DNA of 42,951 bases from Candidatus Colimorpha onthohippi (GTDB taxonomy: Bacteria; Bacteroidota; Bacteroidia; Bacteroidales; P3): NCBI GenBank assembly GCA_018064565.1, contig JAGHVA010000058.1:1-42951 (forward strand). The letters are read 5' to 3'. Positions 8,275 to 15,985 of this stretch are shown piece by piece. Below the pieces are notes generated by a model, which was not told the origin of the DNA, did not search any database, and was given only the letters and a program-made list of their open reading frames with translations. The position numbers and the translations under genes are program-made. Position 1 is the first letter of the stretch; each line of letters begins with the position of its first letter.

Positions 8275-8349
8275 GCTCCGATCGTCTAGCTGGCCCAGGA
8301 CGTAAGATTTTCATTCTTAAAATCGCGGGTTCGAATCCCGCTCGGAGTA
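8275..8349 (+). tRNA. tRNA-Glu (anticodon TTC)
   Basis: A cloverleaf folds completely. The acceptor stem is GCTCCGA with TCGGAGT (first pair G-U), followed by discriminator A at 8349. The D arm GTCTAGCTGGCCCAGGAC resembles other bacterial tRNA-Glu. The anticodon stem TAAGA/TCTTA encloses the loop TTTTCAT with anticodon TTC, and the T arm is GCGGG-TTCGAAT-CCCGC. CCA is not encoded. rpsT begins 30 bases downstream without an intervening terminator. Confidence 0.96.
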
Positions 8350-8379
8350 CTAATAGAACAAAAAATCGTATTAACAATT

Positions 8380-8631
8380 ATGGCACACCACACGTCTGCA
8401 AAAAAAAGAATCCGTTCAACGGAGAAGAGAAGAGTTGAGAACCGTTACTACGCCAAGACCATGCGCAACGCTTTGCGTGATTTTCGCGCTTTAGAAGACA
8501 AAACTGTTGCTACTGAGAAGTTGCCCAAAATGGTTTCCATCATTGACAAGTTGGTCAAGCGTTCGATTATCCATAAGAACAAAGCTTCCAACCTCAAGTC
8601 AAAATTGATGCGTCAAGTGAACGCAATGTAA
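8380..8631 (+). CDS. rpsT: 30S ribosomal protein S20
   Basis: An 83-residue, highly basic protein that binds 16S rRNA in the small ribosomal subunit. It has the classical S20 start MAHHTSAKKRIRSTEKRRVEN and the later IDKLVKRSIIHKNKASNLKS segment with the conserved K-A-S/KSKL pattern. The length is normal for the family. It follows tRNA-Glu by 30 bases and ends 21 bases before a strong terminator hairpin, so tRNA and S20 probably come from one primary transcript. Confidence 0.97.
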   Translation: MAHHTSAKKRIRSTEKRRVENRYYAKTMRNALRDFRALEDKTVATEKLPKMVSIIDKLVKRSIIHKNKASNLKSKLMRQVNAM

Positions 8632-8652
8632 ACTCAATCCTTTTGAAAATAT

Positions 8653-8684
8653 AGGCTGAATCCTTAGGGTTCAGCCTTTTTTTT
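8653..8684 (+). terminator. Rho-independent terminator after rpsT
   Basis: AGGCTGAA (8653-8660) pairs perfectly with TTCAGCCT (8670-8677) around a nine-base loop and is followed by a run of T to 8684. It ends the tRNA-Glu/rpsT transcript. Confidence 0.9.
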
Positions 8685-8710
8685 ATGTGTAACACTCACC
8701 TAACTAAACT

Positions 8711-8869
8711 ATGGATAACTTTGCCGACATTGACTTTGAAACCGCCAAATGCTACAAGACAAGTATTTGTGCCGTGGGGGGCATGGTATGTTACAATGGA
8801 GACGACGGGGATACTCACTCTACCTCTTTCGAATCTGGCAATGCCCATAATTTGCGCATCGCCCAATAA
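8711..8869 (+). pseudogene. Probable 5' remnant of a DnaQ-like 3'-5' exonuclease gene
   Basis: An ATG-initiated frame of 52 codons begins MDNFADIDFETAKCYKTSIC and continues AVGGMVCYNGDDG. This strongly resembles the start of RNase T/DnaQ-type exonucleases (typically FxAIDFETA...SICSVG.V), including the catalytic DFE motif (exonuclease motif I: D and E at residues 8 and 10). The similarity appears to end near residue 34-36, just where the 3' end of the opposing membrane-protein gene begins; the last 17 or so codons are antisense to that gene. Full enzymes have about 180-250 residues and carry motifs II and III, which are absent. It looks like a truncated gene that lost its 3' part. The family call rests on motif memory only. 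Confidence 0.55.
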
Positions 8870-9243
8870 TAATATGCCACAAACAGGAGTGTTATCATCG
8901 CATCACCGACATTAAAAAAACTGTTCCCCATATATACTACCGGCAACGCTAAAATCACAATTTGCGCTATTGTATATGCATGGAAACCCCACACTCTTTG
9001 ATTCCACATCAGCGCAGCACCAACAAGCGACAACCCATAACAGACTCCTGACAAGATATAAAACACCCTCGGAACCTTGAACAGCATTTCATACATCGCA
9101 CGCATGTTATCCGCCACAGGAATATCTCCCGCAAAATACGACTGACTCAACATTGGCATCAACAGTCCCATCAGTATGTATGCGAACAGCGAGCAGCCAG
9201 ACCCTATAAAGGTCAACACCAACATTACCTTATAAAATTTCAT
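8815..9243 (-). CDS. Small integral membrane protein of unknown function
   Basis: From the ATG at 9243 (MKFYKVMLVLTFIG) the protein has 142 residues and four hydrophobic segments: about residues 5-27, 55-77, 85-105 and 110-130. Polar links include YFAGDIPVADNM. A weaker upstream start at 9273 would add ten residues that do not look like a membrane-protein N-terminus. I do not recognise a family with a known role. It follows pyrF by 44 bases and is probably the last gene of the amidase-ABC-pyrF operon. Its 3' end abuts the exonuclease remnant. Confidence 0.78.
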   Translation of the reverse strand: MKFYKVMLVLTFIGSGCSLFAYILMGLLMPMLSQSYFAGDIPVADNMRAMYEMLFKVPRVFYILSGVCYGLSLVGAALMWNQRVWGFHAYTIAQIVILALPVVYMGNSFFNVGDAMITLLFVAYYYWAMRKLWALPDSKEVE

Positions 9244-9287
9244 ACTTGCTGTTATTATTTGACATTTACCCAATTATATTTTCATTT

Positions 9288-10112
9288 TCACACACCCATA
9301 AATGCAGCCATCTGCTGCTGCAACTTCTGAGCTTCCTCGCCTGCTCGTAATGCAAAGTCCTCACCCGATGAAGCATATATGATACCTCTCGATGAGTTTA
9401 CCAATAGCCCACAATCATCTATCAGACCATACCGACACACATCCTCTAAACTGCCACCTTGTGCACCAATACCTGGAACCAACAAAAAACTACGCGGCGC
9501 GATAGTTCTTACCTGCGCCAGCTGATCCGCCTTGGTTGCACCAACCACATACATCATATTGTCGGTATTACCCCATGCCTGACTTTTTCTGAGTACCGAC
9601 TCAAATAGGCGCTCCCCATCAGTCTCCCTATACTGAAAATCAAAAGCACCTTTATTCGAGGTTAAAGCAAGCAGTATCACCCATTTCCCTTCGTACGACG
9701 TAAAAGGAGTAACACTATCCTCCCCCATATAGGGAGCTATCGTCATAGCATCAAAATCAAAATCTCCCTCTGGATCCAAGAAAGCCTTCGCGTACTGCTT
9801 TGACGTATTACCGATATCGCCCCGCTTTGCGTCAGCGATAGTAAACGCAGGCTTGTTTAGACTATGCAGATAGTCCATCGTCAATTTCAACTGTCGCAAC
9901 CCGTCTATGCCCATACTCTCGTAAAAAGCCAGATTGGGTTTATATGCTACCGCATAATCGATTGTAGCATCAATTATAGCCTTGTTGAACAAAAAAGCCG
10001 CATCTGGCTCACACTTCAAATGATCTGGAATTTTATTAAGGTCGGTATCTAATCCGACACACAAAAAAGACCTTCTCTCTTTTATCAATTCTATGAGTTG
10101 TTGACGAGTCAT
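9288..10112 (-). CDS. pyrF: Orotidine 5'-phosphate decarboxylase
   Basis: Converts OMP to UMP, the last step of de novo pyrimidine synthesis. The 274-residue protein belongs to the longer (type 2) OMP decarboxylases. It has [14 protein letters not shown] at the N-terminus, [10 protein letters not shown], the catalytic [15 protein letters not shown] with the Asp-Lys-Asp charge network, [10 protein letters not shown], and [12 protein letters not shown] for phosphate binding. It lies 25 bases after the GldA-like ATPase gene in the same operon; no other pyrimidine gene is nearby. Confidence 0.96.
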   Translation of the reverse strand: MTRQQLIELIKERRSFLCVGLDTDLNKIPDHLKCEPDAAFLFNKAIIDATIDYAVAYKPNLAFYESMGIDGLRQLKLTMDYLHSLNKPAFTIADAKRGDIGNTSKQYAKAFLDPEGDFDFDAMTIAPYMGEDSVTPFTSYEGKWVILLALTSNKGAFDFQYRETDGERLFESVLRKSQAWGNTDNMMYVVGATKADQLAQVRTIAPRSFLLVPGIGAQGGSLEDVCRYGLIDDCGLLVNSSRGIIYASSGEDFALRAGEEAQKLQQQMAAFMGV

Positions 10113-10137
10113 GACTATCTGTATTAAATGTAAATAA

Positions 10138-10830
10138 CTATTTGGTTAAATTATGAAAACGCTGGGTCAACTCACCCGCACTAAATGCGCTGATATTGTC
10201 ATCACTTACGATACGACCATGGCTAATAATAATAGCTCGAGAGCACATCGCCTCAACCTCCTGCATAATATGCGTTGACAACAAAACGATCTTATCCTTA
10301 CCTGCGTCCTTTATCAGTGAACGTATCTCCTCCAACTGATTCGGATCCAAACCTGTGGTTGGCTCATCTAAAATCAATATCGCTGGGTCGTGAAGCATTG
10401 CCGCAGCCAGCCCAACACGTTGGCGAAAACCTTTAGACAAAGCGCCTATCTTTTTATTAGCTTCTGGCGTCAAACCCACCCTCTCTATCATTTGACCGAC
10501 CCTGTCTCTCACATTGTCCAAATGATAAACACCAGCGGTAAACTTCAAGAATTCACGCACATACATATCCAAATATAACGGATTATGCTCGGGAAGATAG
10601 CCTATATGCTGTCGAACCTTATACGGCGCAGTGTAAATATCATCACCACACACACTTACATCACCCGCTGTGGGAGGAATAAAACAAGTGATTATCTTCA
10701 TTAACGTTGACTTGCCAGCACCATTAGGTCCCAACAATCCCACCACCTCTCCAGATTTGATTTCAAACGACACATCATCCAAGGCACGCTGGTCACCATA
10801 GAGTTTCGAAATATGAGATACCTTTATCAC
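10138..10830 (-). CDS. ABC transporter ATP-binding protein, GldA-like
   Basis: A 230-residue ABC ATPase: Walker [10 protein letters not shown] at residues 34-42, Q-loop [10 protein letters not shown], signature [10 protein letters not shown], Walker [15 protein letters not shown], and the switch histidine in [11 protein letters not shown]. The PEHNPLY and KGFRQRV details are those of the GldA/Nod-factor-like ABC-2 subfamily found across Bacteroidota. GldA proper is nearer 300 residues, so this form is short, lacking the C-terminal extension. No ABC-2 permease gene (gldF or gldG type) is in the window, so the partner must lie elsewhere. It sits between the amidase and pyrF genes in one operon. 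Confidence 0.85.
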   Translation of the reverse strand: MIKVSHISKLYGDQRALDDVSFEIKSGEVVGLLGPNGAGKSTLMKIITCFIPPTAGDVSVCGDDIYTAPYKVRQHIGYLPEHNPLYLDMYVREFLKFTAGVYHLDNVRDRVGQMIERVGLTPEANKKIGALSKGFRQRVGLAAAMLHDPAILILDEPTTGLDPNQLEEIRSLIKDAGKDKIVLLSTHIMQEVEAMCSRAIIISHGRIVSDDNISAFSAGELTQRFHNLTK

Positions 10831-10869
10831 AATGCAAAATGTTAAATTGTTTCACAATTAAATATCACA

Positions 10870-12324
10870 CTACTGCCTTAGAAGTTCCTTAGCTTCTGCG
10901 ATACTTATCTTCTCGCCATTGTAAAAGGCGACCACAAAAGCATCGTTGAATCCTTTTGCTTTGACCTCGCTTAACAACGCTTTCGCCGATTCAATACTAT
11001 TGGCTTTGCCCCATACATAACAATAGCGTCTGCCCTGCATATAAAAATCGTAGTTGTTCAGCCCTTTCAACTGCCGATCGCCTTTAGGCAACTTATTGAA
11101 ACCGCTCAAAAACTGAACTCTAAACACAACATGTGATGAGACATCCGTTGATTTGGGGGCAACTGGTGCTTGCACAACCAGTTTTGGCTCTGGCACTGAA
11201 GGCTCATTTTTTTGTACCTTTTCAGACGGCTCAACTACTATATCCTCCACCGCTGCTTCTATGACATTTTCGGGACTCACATAGCTCAAACTATCATCTA
11301 CCGAGACTACAAATGTTTGTCCTCGTTGGTTATTTTCTGATTCTTTCGACTCAATTTTCAACGCCACCGCAGGCTTTGATGCAATCGTGTCTGCCGCCAC
11401 CGACGGTGCTGGCAATACTGGCGTATTCTCATGATGTTCTTCTCGTTTTGCAGTGTTTGCCTTTACCGTCTTGATGTCAGCATCCACCACTTTGGAATCC
11501 GTTATAGTAGTCATGGGGCTACTTGTCTGAAGTATTTTGGGCTGCGACCCCTCCTCGCGCGCCTTATACAATGCAAATGCATTATACAGACACAAGGCAA
11601 TTTTTTTCTTGCCCTCCTCCGTGCACAAGAAGGCCTCTTCAGACGGATTACTGATAAAACCTATCTCGGTCAACACCGATGGCATAGCGGTCTTGTATAT
11701 AACAAACAACTCCGCCTGCTTTACACCTCGGTTGATGCTTTTGGTATTCTGACTATATTGCTTTTGCAAAAAATTGGCGAAATCAAGACTTTTGGATAAA
11801 TAGGCATTCTGATACATTGCAAACATCACATAACTCTCTGGGCTGTTGGGATCAAAGCCTTGATAGTCCGAATTGCTCTTATACCCGCTTTCCAACAAGA
11901 TATCTGCATTCTCCTTTTTGGCTACCTCCATATTGGCCTTACTTTGCGAAAGTCCCATCACAAAAGTCTCCACACCGCTCGGAGCATCCTTGGGATGCGA
12001 ATTGGCATGGATTGAAACAAACAAATCGGCTTTCGCTCGATTGGCAACCATTGCACGATTTGCCAACGTCACGTCTTCATCACCCGTACGAGTATAGACA
12101 ATCTTCACGTCTGGGAAATTCTCTTTCACCATTGAACCGAATTTGCGCGCCACATCCAAAACCAAGTCTTTTTCAACTATCTTACCGCTAATCGCTCCTG
12201 GTTTATCACCCCCATGTCCAGGGTCTATCACCAAAGTTCTCACCTTGCCCGGTTCTCTTTTTTGCGCATACAACGGCTGCATCCCAACTAATACAACCAA
12301 AATAATTAATGCTAATCGTTTCAT
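10870..12324 (-). CDS. N-acetylmuramoyl-L-alanine amidase with C-terminal SPOR-like domain
   Basis: An exported zinc amidase cleaving the bond between N-acetylmuramic acid and the peptide stem of peptidoglycan. Signal peptide MKRLALIILVVLVGMQPLYAQ starts at the ATG at 12324 (a TTG two codons upstream also opens the frame). The Amidase_3 domain, about residues 30-255, has VIDPGHGG, EKDLVLD, SIHANSHP (zinc ligands His, Glu, His) and the catalytic glutamate in LTEIGF. A proline- and lysine-rich linker of about 140 residues follows. The last 85 residues (VFRVQFLSGF...YCYVWGKANSIESAKALL) resemble a SPOR domain that binds denuded glycan at septa. First gene of an operon with the ABC ATPase, pyrF and a membrane protein. 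Confidence 0.93.
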   Translation of the reverse strand: MKRLALIILVVLVGMQPLYAQKREPGKVRTLVIDPGHGGDKPGAISGKIVEKDLVLDVARKFGSMVKENFPDVKIVYTRTGDEDVTLANRAMVANRAKADLFVSIHANSHPKDAPSGVETFVMGLSQSKANMEVAKKENADILLESGYKSNSDYQGFDPNSPESYVMFAMYQNAYLSKSLDFANFLQKQYSQNTKSINRGVKQAELFVIYKTAMPSVLTEIGFISNPSEEAFLCTEEGKKKIALCLYNAFALYKAREEGSQPKILQTSSPMTTITDSKVVDADIKTVKANTAKREEHHENTPVLPAPSVAADTIASKPAVALKIESKESENNQRGQTFVVSVDDSLSYVSPENVIEAAVEDIVVEPSEKVQKNEPSVPEPKLVVQAPVAPKSTDVSSHVVFRVQFLSGFNKLPKGDRQLKGLNNYDFYMQGRRYCYVWGKANSIESAKALLSEVKAKGFNDAFVVAFYNGEKISIAEAKELLRQ

Positions 12325-12346
12325 TGACAATAAGAAGATTTTTTCT

Positions 12347-12377
12347 TTCGATAATTGCGCAAATAATCATATCTTTG
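12347..12377 (+). promoter_or_regulatory. Promoter of lptD
   Basis: TATCTTTG (12370-12377) is a perfect TAnnTTTG, with TTCG (12347-12350) 19 bases upstream as a three-of-four -33 match. Transcription should start near 12384. The element is the left arm of an inverted repeat shared with the amidase promoter. Confidence 0.6.
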
Positions 12378-12391
12378 CACACTTAAATTTG

Positions 12392-12399
12392 CAAAGATA
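12392..12399 (-). promoter_or_regulatory. Promoter element of the amidase operon, mirror image of the lptD promoter
   Basis: On the minus strand TATCTTTG (12399 to 12392) matches TAnnTTTG; a -33 TTTG is not obvious in the AT-rich stretch upstream. With the lptD element it forms a 10-base inverted repeat, TATCTTTGCA (12370-12379) and TGCAAAGATA (12390-12399), with a 10-base spacer. The two predicted start sites fall on almost the same base pair, and each transcript runs through the other's -7 box. Confidence 0.5.
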
Positions 12400-12483
12400 C
12401 AACCTTTTTTTGATTGTAAATTGTAAAATATCCATCCCGCACTGGGATACGATTATTTCTATCAACACTCAACACCTTCCACT

Positions 12484-15177
12484 ATCAAACCGCTTCCACA
12501 TATCCTAATTATTTTGGTTGCATATCTACTATTGCCTTTGTGGTGCGGTGCGCAAGATCCTGCAACGAGTGTGCCCACTCGTAAGAGCAACAGCAAGCAT
12601 GTCCATCGCATAAAAATGGCTGGGGCAGCCGACAGCAATGCCAAATCAACCGCCACTGTAATTTCGGCACCTAAATCCAACACGAACACCCCTGCCGCCA
12701 ATCTGGATAGCTTTGATATTCCGCTTTCGCCCAACGCCATCACAGATATTGTTCACTATAAGGCAGCCGACTCCATAGCACTCAATATCAATTCTCGGCA
12801 GGCCTATTTATTCCGCCAAGGAGACATTCATTACCAAGACATGAACCTGACCGCCGACTCGGTTGCGGTTGATTTCAACATGCAGACCATGACTGCTGCG
12901 AGTCTCTCTGACAGCAACGGCTCGTCATCAGCTGGCAAGCCAGTATTTAGACAAGCTGATGCCGAATATATCGCCGACACAATCCGATTTAATTACAACA
13001 CCAAACGTGGCATCATCTCATCGGTAATCACGCAAGAGGGCGATGGTTATCTGCATGGCGACAAAGTCAAGAAGATGAATGACAGCATCATGTATCTTTC
13101 AAGTGGCAAATACACCACATGCAATTATGCCCATCCGCACTATTCTATGAATTTTACCAAGAGCAAGATGATTATGGGCGACAAAATGGTATCTGGACCC
13201 GCCTACCTCACTATTGAGGACGTGCCTACACCCATCGCTCTACCCTTTGCTTTTTTTCCACTCACACACGGACGTTCATCAGGTATCATCATACCAAGTT
13301 ACGGCTGGATGGATAGTCGTGGCTACTACTTGCACGATGGAGGCTACTATTGGGCCATCAACGACAATATCGACCTAACACTATTGGCTGAAATTTACAC
13401 CAACCTAAGTTGGGAACTTGAGGCCAAGTCCCAATATTACCGCAGATACAAACACCGTGGCAATTTTGACATGCGCTATGGCAATACCATCGAAGGTCTG
13501 AAAGGCGACCCAAACGCTTACAATACTTATAGCGACTTCAAAATCAGTTGGCAACACCAGCAAGATGCCAAAGCCAACCCCTACAGCCGCTTCAGCGCTG
13601 ATGTCAACCTGCAAAGCCGAAACTATAACCGCAATACCACCAACAGAAACGACTACTTCAGCAGCACCACCACATCAAGCATATCTTACTCCGGTAAGAT
13701 TGGCAACCATATCAATATAGCCGCGTCTGCTCGCGAATCGTTCAATGCCCAAACAGGACTAATGAACATCAAACTGCCAAGCTTATCATTAAATACCACC
13801 ACGTTCTATCCATTGAGGCGAAAAAGCGTCTCTGGCTCTTATCGCTGGTACGAAAACATATCGCTCTCCTACACATTAGCTGCGGAAAATAATATTAACG
13901 CTCAAGATAGTGAGATTTTCACCCCCGCCATATTCAATAAGATGAATTACGGGCTGCAACATAATATCCCAATATCCTCATCCATCAAGGTTTTGAAATT
14001 CTTCAATTGGACCAATAGCATCAACATCACCGAGAGGTGGCATTGGCGCAGCATCGAAAAAACATACGACACCTTGACTGGCATGGTTATTACCGACACC
14101 ATCAAAGGCTTCAGAGCTAATCATGACGCCTCTTTCTCATCGTCAATATCCACACGCATATACGGAATCTTCAACTTTAAGCGAGGATGGATCAAGGCTT
14201 TTCGCCATGTCATCAACCCATCAATCAGTTTTAACCTACACCCAGATTTCGGTAAGACATTCCACTATTGGAAAGGCTATCGGGATAGTACTGGATACGA
14301 ACATAGATACTCTATATTTGAGCAAAGCCTATATGGCGGTCCTGTAGATGGTCGTAGCGGTCAAATCCGGTTTGCTATTGGTAACAACCTCGAGATGAAA
14401 GTTGGTTCGATTCGCGACACCACACTTGCTCCTACCAAGATTACATTACTCGAAAACCTCAATATTTCGGCTGGTTACGACTTAGCTCGCGACTCTCTAA
14501 ATTGGAGCGACCTCAGCATATCAGCCCGTACTACCCTTTTCAAGTGTATTGTGCTTAACTTTAGCGGGAGCTACTCTCCTTACGTCATAGACCAACATGG
14601 ACGGAAATATAACAAATTCTTATGGGAGACGGACAACCGGTTATTCCAACGACAAAACAGCAACTACAGCGCTAATATATCCTATTCTTTCAACAACCAG
14701 ACATTTCAGAAATCAGATCACAAAGAGGCTCCCAAAGGCGAAATACAACATCCCATATTCCAGACGCCCTATAGTTTCAACCCCGCTGTAATGATGGGGA
14801 CATACGTTGACTTCTCGGTGCCATGGAATCTATCTGTAAACTACTCGCTCACCTACGTCAACAGCTACGTAGCCTCACAACTCAACTACCAAGAAAACAT
14901 CACACAGACACTCTCAATATCTGGCAATTTCTCGTTAACCGAAAAATGGAAGTTTGCTTTCTCAACTGGCTATGACTTTGCGAACAAAGGTCTCTCCTAC
15001 ACTTCTGTTGACATCTACAGAGACCTACACTGCTGGGAGATGCGGTTTAACTGGGTCCCGTTTGGATACTACAAAAGTTGGAATTTTATGATCAATATCA
15101 AAGCCTCGTCATTGAAAGACTTGAAATACGAAAAACGGCGCTCATATCTTGACAATCAGGGCTATTACACTTATTAA
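12484..15177 (+). CDS. lptD: LPS-assembly outer membrane protein LptD (OstA-like), non-standard start
   Basis: LptD with LptE inserts lipopolysaccharide into the outer leaflet of the outer membrane. After the signal peptide comes an OstA-like periplasmic jelly-roll (IALNINSRQAYLFRQGDIHYQD, ADSVAVDFNMQTMTA, GIISSVITQEGDGYLHGDKVKK), then PFAFFPLTHGRSSGIIIPSYG marking the barrel entrance and about 600 residues of beta-barrel strands rich in alternating aromatic and polar residues. The length (about 890 residues) is normal. No ATG lies in frame between the stop at 12424 and the mature protein. The TTG at 12514 would cut the signal peptide to 13 uncharged residues, whereas ATC at 12484 gives MKPLPHILIILVAYLLLPLW, a complete signal peptide. 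The start coordinate is therefore tentative. Confidence 0.88.
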   Translation: MKPLPHILIILVAYLLLPLWCGAQDPATSVPTRKSNSKHVHRIKMAGAADSNAKSTATVISAPKSNTNTPAANLDSFDIPLSPNAITDIVHYKAADSIALNINSRQAYLFRQGDIHYQDMNLTADSVAVDFNMQTMTAASLSDSNGSSSAGKPVFRQADAEYIADTIRFNYNTKRGIISSVITQEGDGYLHGDKVKKMNDSIMYLSSGKYTTCNYAHPHYSMNFTKSKMIMGDKMVSGPAYLTIEDVPTPIALPFAFFPLTHGRSSGIIIPSYGWMDSRGYYLHDGGYYWAINDNIDLTLLAEIYTNLSWELEAKSQYYRRYKHRGNFDMRYGNTIEGLKGDPNAYNTYSDFKISWQHQQDAKANPYSRFSADVNLQSRNYNRNTTNRNDYFSSTTTSSISYSGKIGNHINIAASARESFNAQTGLMNIKLPSLSLNTTTFYPLRRKSVSGSYRWYENISLSYTLAAENNINAQDSEIFTPAIFNKMNYGLQHNIPISSSIKVLKFFNWTNSINITERWHWRSIEKTYDTLTGMVITDTIKGFRANHDASFSSSISTRIYGIFNFKRGWIKAFRHVINPSISFNLHPDFGKTFHYWKGYRDSTGYEHRYSIFEQSLYGGPVDGRSGQIRFAIGNNLEMKVGSIRDTTLAPTKITLLENLNISAGYDLARDSLNWSDLSISARTTLFKCIVLNFSGSYSPYVIDQHGRKYNKFLWETDNRLFQRQNSNYSANISYSFNNQTFQKSDHKEAPKGEIQHPIFQTPYSFNPAVMMGTYVDFSVPWNLSVNYSLTYVNSYVASQLNYQENITQTLSISGNFSLTEKWKFAFSTGYDFANKGLSYTSVDIYRDLHCWEMRFNWVPFGYYKSWNFMINIKASSLKDLKYEKRRSYLDNQGYYTY

Positions 15178-15246
15178 ACGCTAAGGCTCACATCTTATTG
15201 GTTCCAATACCTCCATTTTCACAAATCACCTGCAATCTATTAACGT

Positions 15247-15759
15247 ATGAAGCTCTATTATTCCATCAGTGAAGTAGCCGAACGATTAGGCGTAAATGCA
15301 TCGCTGCTCCGCTATTGGGAAAAAGAATTCCCAATGCTGCAGCCATACAAAAACGCACATGGCACACGGAAATACAAGGAGGAAGACATCGCATTGCTGC
15401 AACACATAAAATACCTTACCCGCGACTGCGGCTACACCTTAGAAGGAGCACGCGAACAAATTAAGCAAAATAAATTCACCAAACATACCAATATTTCAGA
15501 CATTCAGTCTAACCAGAGCACTCAGTCTGACGCAAAATACACAGCAGACGAACCAACCCTTTTTAACTTGCCAGACTCCCAATTGTCAAACGAAACTTCT
15601 CGATACAAGCAAGGCATCACCACAGCCGATACACAATCAAACGATGAGAACCAGTGCGCCATTTGTAGTGCGCAGAATATTGAGGCTGCCCTACAACAGC
15701 TTCTAAAAGCAAAGCAGCAACTAATCGCACTGAAAGAGTCATTGCACAACTCCAACTAA
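15247..15759 (+). CDS. MerR family transcriptional regulator
   Basis: A 170-residue protein with an N-terminal MerR winged helix: YYSISEVAERLGVNASLLRYWEKEF, then GTRKYKEEDIALLQHIKYL and CGYTLEGAREQIKQ, residues 1-75. The C-terminal half is polar and low in complexity, with a CAIC pair near residue 138 and a final helix AALQQLLKAKQQLIALKESL that could dimerise. The effector is not predictable. It follows lptD by 69 bases on the same strand and may share its transcript. A perfect 20-base hairpin lies downstream. Confidence 0.88.
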   Translation: MKLYYSISEVAERLGVNASLLRYWEKEFPMLQPYKNAHGTRKYKEEDIALLQHIKYLTRDCGYTLEGAREQIKQNKFTKHTNISDIQSNQSTQSDAKYTADEPTLFNLPDSQLSNETSRYKQGITTADTQSNDENQCAICSAQNIEAALQQLLKAKQQLIALKESLHNSN

Positions 15760-15888
15760 AAACACCGACCTATAGCAAACTGAACGCTCGCCACCCAATC
15801 ATCAGCTTTCTTCAGGTTCTCTGCCCTAATAATCTCTACACGCCGTTTAACCCCACAAAACACTTATACACCTCTGAGTATTTTAGAT

Positions 15889-15938
15889 ACAAACAAAGAC
15901 GCGCATAACAAATAATGATTATGCGCGTCTTTGTTTGT
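15889..15938. terminator. Bidirectional terminator, perfect 20-base inverted repeat
   Basis: The left arm at 15889-15908 (ACAAACAAAGACGCGCATAA) is perfectly complementary to the right arm at 15919-15938, with a 10-base loop. The outer ends supply T-rich tails on both strands. It lies between the convergent merR gene and the first giant repeat protein gene. The rest of the 15760-15985 gap shows no gene. Confidence 0.75.
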
Positions 15939-15985
15939 TAATCAATATGGCTAACTGTCATATCTAACCACTACAATCCATTTAA

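Noticed and set aside
8685-8915. Open frame of 76 codons on the plus strand downstream of rpsT
   Set aside because: It starts within the terminator tail and runs in a different frame from the exonuclease-like remnant, which explains the region better.
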